This document shows positions 41,859 through 51,162 of a DNA stretch of 64,000 nt, one piece after another. Source of the stretch: Sphingomonadales bacterium (GTDB lineage: Bacteria; Pseudomonadota; Alphaproteobacteria; Sphingomonadales; Sphingomonadaceae); NCBI GenBank assembly GCA_004173185.1, contig SEFZ01000004.1, positions 1 to 64,000 of the forward strand. The letters run 5' to 3'. Position numbers and translations under genes: made by a program. How positions within the stretch are numbered: the first letter of the stretch is position 1; each line of letters starts with the position of its first letter. Under the pieces are notes generated by a model. That model was not told where the DNA came from. It saw only the letters and a list, made by a program, of their open reading frames with translations, and made no database searches.

Positions 41859-42767
41859 CTAGGACCACAAATGCGCGCGATACGCCTCGAAGCATCGCTC
41901 GCCGCAGCGCAGCCGAATCAGCGCACCCTCAGCCATCGCAGTGGCGCGGCGCGGATCTTCCTCGACCGCCGGGCGGATGGCGTTTCGGTTCCAGTCGATG
42001 CTGTGCTTCACGTCGAGCACCGCGTGCACCGAGAAATAGCGCGCTTCCTTGGCACTCAGTCCCACGCGCCTGAGGCCATCCGCGACCAAGGCCGCACGAC
42101 CCGGGGCAGTCAGTTCGATCACGCCGAGCGCGCCCAACGAATGCCAGGCATAGCGCCGATTCACTGCCATCGCGGTCATCGCATTGGCCAGCGCCAGGCT
42201 CTCCCAAACGGTGTTCTCGATCACCGGTGTAACTTGCAGCGTCGCGACCAGAGCATCGAGCATCGGCCCGTGCATGCCCTTGGCCGTGCCATGCCCCATT
42301 TCGTCCCAGTAATTGCGGGCTAGCTCGAGCTTGGGCTCCACCGGCAGTTTCACCTGCGTCATCGCCACCAGATCGTCGAATCCCGCTTCGCCCGCTGCTT
42401 CCTGCTCGAAGAACCAGCGAAGCGCTTCCTTGTCCGCCGATTCGGCAAGCCACGGGAAAAGCGGATCGCCCTGACCCGGGCCCGTCGCCTTCAATTCCTC
42501 GAACCACGCGATAAACCCGTCGGCATCGGTCGGTGCCTCGGCGGCCTCCGCGATCACGTCATGGCGTAATTCTTCGAGGAATCCGCTTTCCAGTCGCTGC
42601 ATCTTCACATCGCGCTCGAAACGGTGCTGCCATCCGTCGCTCGGGAACGCAGGCATCAGCCGCTCGCGGTTCCAATGCGCAAGGCCGCGCTGGAAGCTGT
42701 CCTTCTGAAACTGGGAGCCGATATCGTTGGTGTAATCGGGCGTAAGATCGGGGGCGCGGGTCGCCAT
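41859..42767 (-). CDS. Iron-containing redox enzyme family protein (HDO / TenA-PqqC-like)
   Basis: Protein of 302 residues, all-helical. The heme-oxygenase-like diiron pattern is suggested by WFFEQEAAGEAGFDDL, ELARNYWDEMGHGTAKGMH (E-x-x-H) and HAVLDVKHSIDW (D-x-x-x-H). Heme-oxygenase-like diiron oxidases cleave C-C or C-N bonds or hydroxylate small molecules; substrates vary widely. The N-terminus includes RFERDVKMQRLESGFLEE. GGAGAGAG precedes ATG 42767. It is followed by a gap of 93 bases and an MFS transporter gene downstream on the opposite flank, so a shared pathway is unproven. Confidence 0.75.
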   Translation of the reverse strand: MATRAPDLTPDYTNDIGSQFQKDSFQRGLAHWNRERLMPAFPSDGWQHRFERDVKMQRLESGFLEELRHDVIAEAAEAPTDADGFIAWFEELKATGPGQGDPLFPWLAESADKEALRWFFEQEAAGEAGFDDLVAMTQVKLPVEPKLELARNYWDEMGHGTAKGMHGPMLDALVATLQVTPVIENTVWESLALANAMTAMAVNRRYAWHSLGALGVIELTAPGRAALVADGLRRVGLSAKEARYFSVHAVLDVKHSIDWNRNAIRPAVEEDPRRATAMAEGALIRLRCGERCFEAYRAHLWS

Positions 42768-42860
42768 GGGCTTCTCTCTCCTGTCCGGAGTCGCCCAACC
42801 GGCAAAGCCATGTGCAGTTCCGCCTGGGAGCCGCGTACTAATTTGGATCAGGGCGATTCC

Positions 42861-44441
42861 TTAGACGGGCGGTTCGTCCAGCAGCCGCAGATCGCCGCCG
42901 CGCGTCTCGCGCCCGAACCATGCGACCAGCACGAGCGCCAACACCACCGGCACCACCACCACGCCCGCGACGATCCCGATCGGCGGCACCAGCTTGGTGA
43001 TCGAGAGGCCCTGCGCGATCACGCCGCCGCCCTTGGTGCAGGCCGCGATCCAGCCGGTCGCCCGGCCGCGCACGCGCAGCGGGAAGCTCTCGGCAGTGTA
43101 AGGCAATACGATCGCGATGATTCCGTTCAGCCCGACGATCAGCAGCGCGAAGGGCAATACCGGGTCGCCGCCGCCGAACAGTTCGAGCCGGAGCACGCCG
43201 ATCAGCCCGAGCGCCAGAATCCCGATCGCCGAAACCAGCGACCATTTCGTGCTCCACAGCGAGTAGATAAGCGCGCAGGCAAAGGCCATCGGGATGGCGA
43301 TCAGCGCCGATTTTGCGAGCAATCCGTTGGCGACTTCGAGCGCATAGCCCTGATCGCGCAGATGCGCCGGCAGCCAGAGCAGCAACCCGAAATTGACGAA
43401 GCCCCAGGCGAGCGCCGTGATCGAAAGCGCGGTGAGCTTGCCATAAAGATGCATGCCGGTGAGCGCCTTGTGGCCCGCTTTCGCCGCCGGGGTCGGGGGC
43501 TCCACCACCTTGCTTGCCACCGCGCCGAACTTGGCCATCACCGCTTGCGCCTCCAGCCCGCGGCCGTGCGCGAGCAGGAACTTGGCGCTCTCGGGAATGA
43601 ACGCGCCGAGGAATATCAGCGCAAGCCCCGTCGGCAGGTTGAGCAGCCACAATATCCGCCAGCTTAGCAATGGCACGAGATAGGTCGCAGCAGCACTGGC
43701 GGCGAGATAACCACCGCCCGCGCCAAGGCCGCCGACCAGCACGAGGCTCCAGCCGCGATGCCTGTTCGGCATCATCTCGGCGAGTAGTGCGTAGGTAACC
43801 GGCAGCATGCCACCGGCGGCCAGCCCCATCATGAAGCACATGCCGATGTTCCAATATAGCGACGGCATCGCCCCGCAGATCGACGTGCCGACGAACATCA
43901 CCGCCGAGAGCAGGATCGTCGCCTTGCGCCCATAGATATCGGCGAGCACGCCCCAGATCACCGATCCGGTCATCGTTCCGATCAGCGCGAAGAAGGGCAC
44001 GAGCGAGGCGACCGCCTGATCGACCATATATTCGTGCTTCATCCCGTCGATCGTGAAGCCAAGCGCGGCGGGCTTCATCGTATCGATGATGAGCGCGACG
44101 ATCAGCACGATCATCAGCCCCCAATGCGCCCGCCCCAGCGGCGCGTCTTCCGGGGCGGCAACGACGATCCCCGCGCTCGCGGCGCGCTGCGCGGCAACGT
44201 CACGCGGGAGCAGGCCATAAGCGGCAATAGCGGAGCCGCCGATGATTAGTGCCATGCCGAGCATCATGTCCCAGCCCATCGCCATGCCCGCGAGCATGAA
44301 ATGCATGTCGCGGCCCATCCAGAACATCGGGATATGCAGGATCACGCCGATGGTGACGCACACGCAGCCGAACGCGAATGCCCAAATGCCGCGTCGATCG
44401 GCCAGTATTCCCGCCATTCGATCCGCCCCCGCTTTGATCAT
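42861..44441 (-). CDS. MFS transporter (probable sugar or organic-acid symporter)
   Basis: Protein of 526 residues with 12 or more membrane helices. Two extra hydrophobic segments at the N-terminus (residues about 12-75) precede the classic MFS core, so 14 spans are possible. MFS motif A appears as GVLADIYGRKATILLSA, followed by MPNRHRGWSLVLVGGLGAGGG and the mid-loop RGLEAQAVMAKFG. The second half has YTAESFPLRVRGRATGW, typical of the sugar/acid:proton symporter group. The substrate is unknown. ATG 44441 has GGTGA upstream. It is divergent from the GH92 gene with an 82-base gap, so it could import the products of that hydrolase. Confidence 0.88.
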   Translation of the reverse strand: MIKAGADRMAGILADRRGIWAFAFGCVCVTIGVILHIPMFWMGRDMHFMLAGMAMGWDMMLGMALIIGGSAIAAYGLLPRDVAAQRAASAGIVVAAPEDAPLGRAHWGLMIVLIVALIIDTMKPAALGFTIDGMKHEYMVDQAVASLVPFFALIGTMTGSVIWGVLADIYGRKATILLSAVMFVGTSICGAMPSLYWNIGMCFMMGLAAGGMLPVTYALLAEMMPNRHRGWSLVLVGGLGAGGGYLAASAAATYLVPLLSWRILWLLNLPTGLALIFLGAFIPESAKFLLAHGRGLEAQAVMAKFGAVASKVVEPPTPAAKAGHKALTGMHLYGKLTALSITALAWGFVNFGLLLWLPAHLRDQGYALEVANGLLAKSALIAIPMAFACALIYSLWSTKWSLVSAIGILALGLIGVLRLELFGGGDPVLPFALLIVGLNGIIAIVLPYTAESFPLRVRGRATGWIAACTKGGGVIAQGLSITKLVPPIGIVAGVVVVPVVLALVLVAWFGRETRGGDLRLLDEPPV

Positions 44442-44523
44442 TTGTTCACCAAGGGTAGCGCTAACTTGACCGCGGCGCCAACGGGGTTTGCTCAAGCGGG
44501 TGCGCGCATGCTCTACTCTTTGC

Positions 44524-46818
44524 ATGATCCAGACCCTGCGCCGCGCTGCTCTCATCCTCGGCCTGTTCGCCGCCCCGCCACTCGCGGCGCAGACGACCTA
44601 TGAGGCCGTCGATCCGTTCATCGGCACGGGCGGGGAGGGGCATACGTTTCCCGGAGCCGTCGCGCCGTTCGGGATGATCCAGCTCAGCCCGGATACCGAC
44701 GCGACCTGCGAGATCCGCAAATGCTACAGCCATGCGGCGGGCTATCGCTACGAAGACACGACGATCCAGGGCTTCTCGATGACCCATTTCTCGGGCGCGG
44801 GGCATTCCGATCTGGGCGATTTCCTGATCATGCCAATCGGCCCGGGCACCAAGCTGGAGCCCGATGCCTATCGCTCGCCGTTCAGCCACGCTACCGAGCA
44901 GGCCCAGCCCGGTTATTATGCGGTGACGCTCGAAAAGCCGGGTGTACGCGCCGAGATGACCGCGAGCACCCGCGTCGGCGTCCAGCGTTATGCCTTTGCG
45001 GCGGGCAGGCCTGCCTCGCTGATCCTCGATCTGCGCAGTTCGCTCTATGACTATCCCGGCAAGATCCTCTGGTCCTCAATCCGCATTCGCGCCGACGGCA
45101 CCATTACGGGATCCCGCGAGACGCGCGGCTGGGCACCTGCGCGGAAACTCTATTTCGCGATCCGCCCCAATGCGCCGCTGACCGGCCACGCCTTTCTCGA
45201 TCGCGAAGGCAAGGTGCCGTATCGCGGCTTTCAGGGGCCGAGCCGCGGCGCGGACAATCCCGATCAGTTGATGGGGCGGTCGCTGGTCGCGCAGCTCGAT
45301 TTCGGCCCGCTCGACAAGGCGATCGAAATCAAGGTTGCGATCTCCAGCGTCGATGAAGATGGCGCCATCGCCAATCTAGACAGCGAACCCGGCGATTTCG
45401 ATGCGATCCGCGCCAAAAGCCGCACCGATTGGACCAAGACGCTGTCGGCAATCGAGATCGAAGCGCCCGCGCCGATGAAGAAGATGGCCGCGACCGCGCT
45501 CTATCATTCGATGATCGCCCCGAGCGTCTTCGGCGATGCCGATGGCCGCTATCGCGGGCCGGACGATCAGGTGCATCAGGCCGAGGGCTTTACCTTTCAC
45601 TCGACCTTTTCGCTGTGGGACACGTTCCGCGCCGAACACCCCTTGCTGCTGCTCACCCAGCCCAACCGGCGCAATCTGGACTTCGTCCAGTCGCTTCTGG
45701 CCAGCCAGAAAGCGAGCCCGTTCGGCATCCTGCCGGTCTGGCAATATCATGGCCGCGAAACCTGGACGATGATCGGCTATCATGCCGTGCCGGTGATCGC
45801 CGACGCATATCTCAAGGGGCTGCGCGGGTTCGATGAAAATGCCGCGCTCGATGCGATGGTCGCGAGCGCGACCTATGGTCCTTATGGCGGCCTCGATCAC
45901 TATATGAAGCTTGGTTATGCTCCGATCGACAAGGAGCCGGAGGCGGCGTCGAAGACCGTCGAATATGCCTATGACGACTGGACCATCGCCCGGATGGCCA
46001 AGGCGATGGGCAAAAGCGATGTCGCGGTGACCTTCGAAAAGCGCGCGGGCTATTGGCGCAACAGCTTCGACAAGCCGACCGGTTTTCTCCGCGCGCGCAA
46101 ATCCGACGGGACCTTCCGCACCCCCTTCGATCCCACCGCGATCAACTATGGATCGGACTATACCGAGGGCAATGCCTGGCAATATTCCTGGTTCGTGCCC
46201 CAGGATCAGGCGGGCATGTTCGCGCTGCTCGGCGGCGATGCGGCGGCGGTGAAGAAGCTCGATGCGATGTTCGATTTCGACAATTCGAAGGTGGATTATA
46301 GCCATGCCGAGGATATCGCCGGGCTGATCGGCCAATATATCCATGGCAACGAACCGAGCCACCACGTCGCCTATCTCTATGGCTATGCCGGGCAACCATG
46401 GCGCACACAGGAGCGCCTCAAGCAGATCGTCGAGAGCCAGTATAAGCCCACGCCACAAGGTCTGTCGGGCAATGACGACCTGGGCCAGATGTCGGCGTGG
46501 TTCATGTTCACCGCGATGGGTTTCTACCCCGTCGCGCCCGGCTCGAACGAATATGCGATCGGTCGCCCGTTCCTGAACCGCACCGCGCTGACGCTGCCCA
46601 ATGGCAAGCGCTTTACGATCCTTGCGGACCAGCTATCCGATGCGAACTCCTATGTCGGCGCGGTGACGCTCAACGGGAAGCCGCTGACGCGTTCCTATCT
46701 GCGTCACGAGGAGATCGCGGCAGGCGGCGAGTTGCGCTTCACGATGCAGGCCAAGCCCAACAAGCAATGGGCCACGGGCAAAGCCGCGCGGCCCTTTTCG
46801 ATGAGCCCCTATCGCTGA
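44524..46818 (+). CDS. GH92 family exported alpha-mannosidase
   Basis: Protein of 764 residues with a signal peptide (1-22, ending LAAQ). GH92 enzymes are calcium-dependent exo-alpha-mannosidases (mostly alpha-1,2). Hallmarks are VDPFIGTGGEGHTFPGAVAPFG at the start, QGFSMTHFSGAGHSD, FTFHSTFSLWDTFRAEHPL, GYHAVPVIADAYLKG, the segment GNEPSHHVAYLYGYAG and the C-terminal LSGNDDLGQMSAWFMFTAMGFYPVAPGS region with catalytic acids. Expected at the periplasm or outer face, acting on mannan or N-glycan-like sugars. The start is inferred from the signal peptide; there is no strong Shine-Dalgarno sequence. Its last 10 bases overlap the convergent S41 gene. Confidence 0.92.
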   Translation: MIQTLRRAALILGLFAAPPLAAQTTYEAVDPFIGTGGEGHTFPGAVAPFGMIQLSPDTDATCEIRKCYSHAAGYRYEDTTIQGFSMTHFSGAGHSDLGDFLIMPIGPGTKLEPDAYRSPFSHATEQAQPGYYAVTLEKPGVRAEMTASTRVGVQRYAFAAGRPASLILDLRSSLYDYPGKILWSSIRIRADGTITGSRETRGWAPARKLYFAIRPNAPLTGHAFLDREGKVPYRGFQGPSRGADNPDQLMGRSLVAQLDFGPLDKAIEIKVAISSVDEDGAIANLDSEPGDFDAIRAKSRTDWTKTLSAIEIEAPAPMKKMAATALYHSMIAPSVFGDADGRYRGPDDQVHQAEGFTFHSTFSLWDTFRAEHPLLLLTQPNRRNLDFVQSLLASQKASPFGILPVWQYHGRETWTMIGYHAVPVIADAYLKGLRGFDENAALDAMVASATYGPYGGLDHYMKLGYAPIDKEPEAASKTVEYAYDDWTIARMAKAMGKSDVAVTFEKRAGYWRNSFDKPTGFLRARKSDGTFRTPFDPTAINYGSDYTEGNAWQYSWFVPQDQAGMFALLGGDAAAVKKLDAMFDFDNSKVDYSHAEDIAGLIGQYIHGNEPSHHVAYLYGYAGQPWRTQERLKQIVESQYKPTPQGLSGNDDLGQMSAWFMFTAMGFYPVAPGSNEYAIGRPFLNRTALTLPNGKRFTILADQLSDANSYVGAVTLNGKPLTRSYLRHEEIAAGGELRFTMQAKPNKQWATGKAARPFSMSPYR

Positions 46819-48242
46819 GCCGCATATAATGCGCGAGCGCGCGCCACGGCTTCGCCCAATTTGGCGGCGGTAAGTTCAGCCCGCAGCTTCGTCCCGTCAT
46901 TGGCGCGCACACCGGTCAGTATATCGGGGATTACCCCGCGCACTTCGTTGGAACCGTCGGCGCGGAACCGCACGCAATCGGGCACTTCGAGCGTTGCGCC
47001 GGAATTGCTCAGCATGGTCGGCGATCCGCCCCAGCTATAGCCGCAGCCCGCGCCGCCGGTGCGCGTGCCCATCACCACAGCTGCCTTGTTGTCGCTGAGC
47101 ATCGCCGCGACTTGCTCGGCAGCGGACCAGGTCTCGTTGTCGACGAGCAGGATCAGCGGGCCGTCCCATGCGCCCTGCTTGTACGGATGCTGGGCGATCG
47201 TGAACACGTCATTGGCCCATGGCTTGCCGTCAAACGCGCCCGCTGGAGCGTTGCCGACCAGCCCGGTCGCATAGCCTGCGCGGGCAAGCCGCGTGCAGCC
47301 GGTGGCCGGATCACAGGGCGACAGCGCTTCGCGCTTCGCTGCTTCGGCTTGGCTTGCCCAAGCCAGCAATTGCGCCCGCTCCGCGCCCTTCGCCTTGCCC
47401 GCATGCCCGCGCAATCGCTCGGCAGTGCCGCCCCAGATCTTCGCCCAATGTTCACCCCGCACAAAGCCGGTCTTCGCCGAAGTCAGCGTTCGCGCGCTCA
47501 GCGTCCGCGCTGCCGCTTCGGCCCATTCGGAGCCGCCGCCATTGTCGGAGATGTCGAGCAGCAAAACCTGTGCGCCCTCGGCCTTGAGCCGCGCCAGCGT
47601 GTCCGCCAGTCCCGAAGTCATTGCGCGGTAGGAGCGGGTGAGAATCTGATCCTGGCATGCATCGTCGCATCCCGCGCCTGCGGGCAGGCTAATCGCCGCG
47701 AGTGCCGCCTCGCACAACGCCGGATAGCCATGCGGATCAAACACGCCGATCCGCACCACGCCCAGCCTTGTGCCATTGCTTTCGACCAGACCGGCGGGGA
47801 AAGGTCCGCCCTCGACCTTGCGATACCCCGGCAGAGAAGCGGCGGTGCCGACACGCGAAGAACGCGCAGTATAGCCGAGCGCGCCGCAGTTTGCGGCCTT
47901 GGGACCCGCAGGCCCAGCAGTGCCACCGCCGACGGTAGGCCAACGCAATTTAACGTGTCCGTCGCCGATCTGCATCGTCATCCGATCGAGCAGCCGCCGC
48001 GCTTCGGCATCGCTGCCCGCCTTCGCGATCGCGCCCTTTGCGGCATCGAATGCGCGGTCGATCGGCAGTTCGCGCTCGCCGGTCAGCCATTCGAGATTGG
48101 CGTATTTGGTCAGCATCGTTTGGCGATACTGCTCCAGATCCGCGACCCACGGCGCTGGGTCCCATGCAGACGCTGGGGTGGGCGCGGTTTGCGCCGCTGC
48201 CGGTGCCGCGACGAGCGCCAGCGCAGTCAGTAATGTCCTCAT
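46809..48242 (-). CDS. Exported S41 family peptidase
   Basis: Protein of 477 residues with a signal peptide (1-18, ending AAAQ). The C-terminal-processing peptidase fold is shown by LGVVRIGVFDP, VLLLDISDNGGGSEWAEAAA, and the nucleophile region LLVDNETWSAAEQVAAML (Ser), followed by a lysine in the stretch DNKAAVVMGTRTGGAG (general base). A disulfide-rich middle is suggested by several cysteines (CGALG, CEAAL, GCDDACQD, CDPATGC). No PDZ domain is evident. Start ATG 48242 follows AAGGGA, which is embedded in a perfect inverted repeat just upstream. Confidence 0.87.
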   Translation of the reverse strand: MRTLLTALALVAAPAAAQTAPTPASAWDPAPWVADLEQYRQTMLTKYANLEWLTGERELPIDRAFDAAKGAIAKAGSDAEARRLLDRMTMQIGDGHVKLRWPTVGGGTAGPAGPKAANCGALGYTARSSRVGTAASLPGYRKVEGGPFPAGLVESNGTRLGVVRIGVFDPHGYPALCEAALAAISLPAGAGCDDACQDQILTRSYRAMTSGLADTLARLKAEGAQVLLLDISDNGGGSEWAEAAARTLSARTLTSAKTGFVRGEHWAKIWGGTAERLRGHAGKAKGAERAQLLAWASQAEAAKREALSPCDPATGCTRLARAGYATGLVGNAPAGAFDGKPWANDVFTIAQHPYKQGAWDGPLILLVDNETWSAAEQVAAMLSDNKAAVVMGTRTGGAGCGYSWGGSPTMLSNSGATLEVPDCVRFRADGSNEVRGVIPDILTGVRANDGTKLRAELTAAKLGEAVARARALYAAQR

Positions 48243-48250
48243 GGCATATC

Positions 48251-48282
48251 CCTTCGTGTATTAATGAAATAATACACGAAGG
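48251..48282 (-). promoter_or_regulatory. Perfect 13-bp inverted repeat upstream of the S41 peptidase gene
   Basis: CCTTCGTGTATTA (48251-48263) and TAATACACGAAGG (48270-48282) are exact inverted repeats with a six-base centre. The near arm contains part of the Shine-Dalgarno AAGGGA and begins nine bases before the start codon. An AT-rich palindrome at this point suggests a repressor operator, or an mRNA hairpin that hides the ribosome-binding site. Confidence 0.65.
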
Positions 48283-48327
48283 CGCATCAGGCAGATCGGC
48301 TACGCGACCAAATTGCGACGGTGCTGG

Positions 48328-49614
48328 TCAGCCGTCGCCGACGCGCTCGATATCGGCGCCGACAGCCTGGAGCTTTTCCTCGAGCCGCTCATAGCCGCGA
48401 TCGAGGTGATAGACGCGGTTCACCTGTGTCTCGCCATCGGCCATCAGCCCGGCGATGATCAGGCTCATCGATGCGCGAAGATCGGTTGCCATCACCGGCG
48501 CACCGGTCAGCTTCTCGACGCCGCGCACCACTGCGGTGCGGCCATGGACTTCGATGCTCGCGCCCATCCGCGCCAGCTCGGGCACGTGCATGTAGCGGTT
48601 CTCGAAGATCGTCTCGGTGAAGACGCTCGCGCCCTCGGCCTTGCATTGCATCGCCATGAACTGCGCCTGCATATCGGTGGCGAAGCCGGGGAAGGGGGCG
48701 GTGCTCAGCGTCAGCGGCTTGAGCGGGCCATTGGCGGCGATGCGAACCCCGCTGGCCTTTTCTTCAACCGTCACACCGGCCTCGACCAGCGCATCCAGCG
48801 TTGCGCGCATGTCTTCCGCCGAAGCTCCGACCAGCTCGACATCGCCGCCCGTGATCGCCGCGGCACAGGCATAGCTGCCCGCTTCGATCCGATCGGGCAT
48901 TACCTTATAGGTTGCGCCGTGGAGGCGATCCTTGCCTTCGATCGTCAGCGTTTCGGTGCCGATGCCGTCGATTGCCGCGCCCATCGCGACGAGCAGATTG
49001 CACAGATCGACAATCTCCGGCTCGCGCGCGGCGTTTTCGAGCACGGTGGTGCCCTTTGCCATCACGGCCGCCATCAACACATTCTCGGTCGCGCCGACCG
49101 ATACGACGGGGAAGCGATAGCGCCCGCCCGAAAGCCGGCCACCGTTGGGCGCGCTGGCCTTCACATAGCCGGCTGCGACTTCGATCTCTGCGCCGATCGC
49201 TTCCAGCGCCTTCAGATGCAGGTCGATCGGGCGGTTGCCGATCGCGCAGCCGCCCGGCAGCGATACGGTCGCTTCGCCTGCGCGGCCAAGCAGCGGGCCG
49301 AGCACGAGGATCGAAGCGCGCATCTTGCGGACGATGTCATAGGGCGCAACCGTCGAGGTCAGCCGGCCCGCGCGCATCGTCATCACCCGGCCGAAATCGC
49401 TCGGGCGCGTGCCTTCGATCGCGGTCGATGCGCCCAATTCGTTCAGTAGATGTCCGAAGCTGTCAACATCTGCCAAACGAGGCAGGTTACGCAGAGTCAG
49501 GGGTTCGTCAGTCAGGAGGGCACACGGCATCAAAGTGAGTGCGGCGTTCTTCGCGCCGGAGATCGGGATCTGGCCTGAGAGGCGGTTTCCGCCACGGATG
49601 AGAATTCTGTCCAT
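48328..49614 (-). CDS. murA: UDP-N-acetylglucosamine 1-carboxyvinyltransferase
   Basis: Protein of 428 residues, the standard MurA length. It transfers enolpyruvate from PEP to UDP-GlcNAc, the first committed step of peptidoglycan synthesis, in the cytosol. Motifs are [23 protein letters not shown] (split over 20 here) at the N-terminus, [29 protein letters not shown] with the catalytic (fosfomycin-target) Cys, EINTDPYP-like [12 protein letters not shown], and [24 protein letters not shown] at the end. It is divergent from the Crp/Fnr regulator. Confidence 0.97.
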   Translation of the reverse strand: MDRILIRGGNRLSGQIPISGAKNAALTLMPCALLTDEPLTLRNLPRLADVDSFGHLLNELGASTAIEGTRPSDFGRVMTMRAGRLTSTVAPYDIVRKMRASILVLGPLLGRAGEATVSLPGGCAIGNRPIDLHLKALEAIGAEIEVAAGYVKASAPNGGRLSGGRYRFPVVSVGATENVLMAAVMAKGTTVLENAAREPEIVDLCNLLVAMGAAIDGIGTETLTIEGKDRLHGATYKVMPDRIEAGSYACAAAITGGDVELVGASAEDMRATLDALVEAGVTVEEKASGVRIAANGPLKPLTLSTAPFPGFATDMQAQFMAMQCKAEGASVFTETIFENRYMHVPELARMGASIEVHGRTAVVRGVEKLTGAPVMATDLRASMSLIIAGLMADGETQVNRVYHLDRGYERLEEKLQAVGADIERVGDG

Positions 49615-49708
49615 TGCGAGCTTCTAGCTCCTGGCTGGGTTCGCGCAAGCGTGGCGCAATTTGCTCTGCTTGATCGACTTTAATGCATTGATTCAAAGGC
49701 ACTGCTTC

Positions 49709-50467
49709 ATGGGTTTCCGGGGGAGAAGCGAACGCGTGTCCGGTAGTTGTTTTGCCGAAGTGTTGAGCGAGCTGGTCGATCTGACGGAAATCGAACGGGC
49801 AGCGCTCGAAAAATTGGAGGAACGCCAGCGACAGGTGCGTCGCGGGGCGGTGCTGCAGCGTGAGAATGAGGCGTGCAACGAGCTCTTCATTCTCCGCAAG
49901 GGATTGATGATGAGCTATGTGCTGCTCGACGATGGCAGTCGGCAGATTCTCCGCTTCCTTTTCCCGGGCGATATGCTCGGCATCTCCTCATCGATTTATC
50001 GCGAAGCGCCCGAAACGCTGGCGGCGCTTTCCGATTGCGTGGTCAGTCCGTTCGATCGCGCCGCGCTTTCCGATATGATGGTCGAACATCCGCGCCTTGC
50101 CGCGATGGTGCTCGTCTATTCGCAGATCGAGCGCGTCGCATTGACCGATCGCCTGGCCGCGTTGGGGCGTACCAGCGCCAAGGCGCGGGTTGCGGCGTTG
50201 TTGTTGGAATTGCGCAATCGCCTGCGCGCCACCGACAAGAATATCATCAATGTCTTCGCTTTGGGGCTCACTCAGGAGGAAGTTGGCGATGCGACCGGCC
50301 TCACGGCGGTGCACGTCAACCGGATGCTGCGCCAGCTCGAGGAAGAGAAGATGATCGCGCGCGAAAGCGGCCGCGTGACGTTGCTCGACGAACGCGCGCT
50401 TGGCCGCGCTGCGAACTACGTCAATCGGTATGAGGGGCTCAATTTGGCCTGGCTGCCCCAACCCTAG
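49709..50467 (+). CDS. Crp/Fnr family transcriptional regulator
   Basis: Protein of about 252 residues from ATG 49709. The cyclic-nucleotide-binding-like sensor domain (about 20-140) has RRGAVLQRENEACNELFILRKGLMMSY and LRFLFPGDMLGISSS. The C-terminal helix-turn-helix (about 170-235) has LGLTQEEVGDATGLTAVHVNRMLRQLEEE. It lacks the four-cysteine cluster of Fnr and the Arg/Ser pocket of cAMP-binding Crp, so the signal is unknown. Sphingomonads carry many such proteins. GTG 49736 after GGGGGAG is an alternative start. Confidence 0.88.
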   Translation: MGFRGRSERVSGSCFAEVLSELVDLTEIERAALEKLEERQRQVRRGAVLQRENEACNELFILRKGLMMSYVLLDDGSRQILRFLFPGDMLGISSSIYREAPETLAALSDCVVSPFDRAALSDMMVEHPRLAAMVLVYSQIERVALTDRLAALGRTSAKARVAALLLELRNRLRATDKNIINVFALGLTQEEVGDATGLTAVHVNRMLRQLEEEKMIARESGRVTLLDERALGRAANYVNRYEGLNLAWLPQP

Positions 50468-50487
50468 CCGAACCTATCGAGGGGCGT

Positions 50488-50523
50488 CCGGGCGGCGGGA
50501 AGAGGGAGATCTGCGCCGCCCGG
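50488..50523 (+). terminator. Stem-loop after the Crp/Fnr gene
   Basis: CCGGGCGGCG (50488-50497) pairs with CGCCGCCCGG (50514-50523) across a 16-base loop, 20 bases after the stop. There is no T-run, so terminator function is uncertain. Confidence 0.4.
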
Positions 50524-50650
50524 CGCCGTTCCTTACTACCCCCCGGTCTCAGGAACCCCAGTATCGTACCAAAAGTGCAGAGATGTTTGCGCTCCGGTGT
50601 AATCCGTAGGTCGGTCCGAAACGGCCTGTTGTGGCCTTGGGCCTTCGCCC

Positions 50651-51013
50651 TCAGGCTTTTTCCATCGTGCATTGCAGCGGGTGCTGGTTCTGCCGGGCGA
50701 AGTCCATCACCTGAGTCACTTTGGTCTCGGCGACCTCGTAGGTGAAGACGCCGCACACGCCCACGCCGCGCTGATGCACTGCGAGCATCACCCGGGTGGC
50801 GGCCTCCATATCCATCTTGAAGAAGCGCTGGAGCACCAGAACGACGAACTCCATCGGGGTATAATCGTCGTTGAGCATCAGCACGCGATAGGGCGCGGGC
50901 TGCTTGGTGCGCGTGCGAGTCCGCGTCGCGAGGCCCACCGAAGGGTCATCGCTGGGGCGGTCGTCATCGCCGTCTTCGGCCATGCGGATCGGGAAATCGG
51001 TAATGTGCTGCAT
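50651..51013 (-). CDS. clpS: ATP-dependent Clp protease adaptor ClpS
   Basis: Protein of 120 residues from ATG 51013 (ATG 50983 gives 110). ClpS binds N-degron substrates and delivers them to ClpAP. The conserved core shows [57 protein letters not shown] and [11 protein letters not shown]; the D-D and M...H residues form the N-end-rule pocket. The N-terminal 35 residues are acidic then arginine-rich ([11 protein letters not shown]), the flexible tail that engages ClpA. clpA is not seen nearby. Confidence 0.94.
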   Translation of the reverse strand: MQHITDFPIRMAEDGDDDRPSDDPSVGLATRTRTRTKQPAPYRVLMLNDDYTPMEFVVLVLQRFFKMDMEAATRVMLAVHQRGVGVCGVFTYEVAETKVTQVMDFARQNQHPLQCTMEKA

Positions 51014-51101
51014 TGCGCTCGAAAATATGGGTTCCGGGAGGGAAGGGCAAGGGTGGTGCGCAATTCCGCTTCCGCTTCTGACGGAGAAGGATTTAAGCAA
51101 A

Positions 51102-51135
51102 GAAAAAGGACGGCCACCCTTTCGGATGACCGCCC
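51102..51135 (-). terminator. Rho-independent terminator of the phasin gene
   Basis: On the minus strand GGGCGGTCATCC (51135-51124) pairs along 12 bases, with some G-U pairs, with GGGTGGCCGTCC (51119-51108) around a GAAA tetraloop, followed by TTTTTC. It begins 28 bases after the phasin stop. Confidence 0.85.
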
Positions 51136-51162
51136 TCTCTCCCTTAATATCGTCGCTACGGC

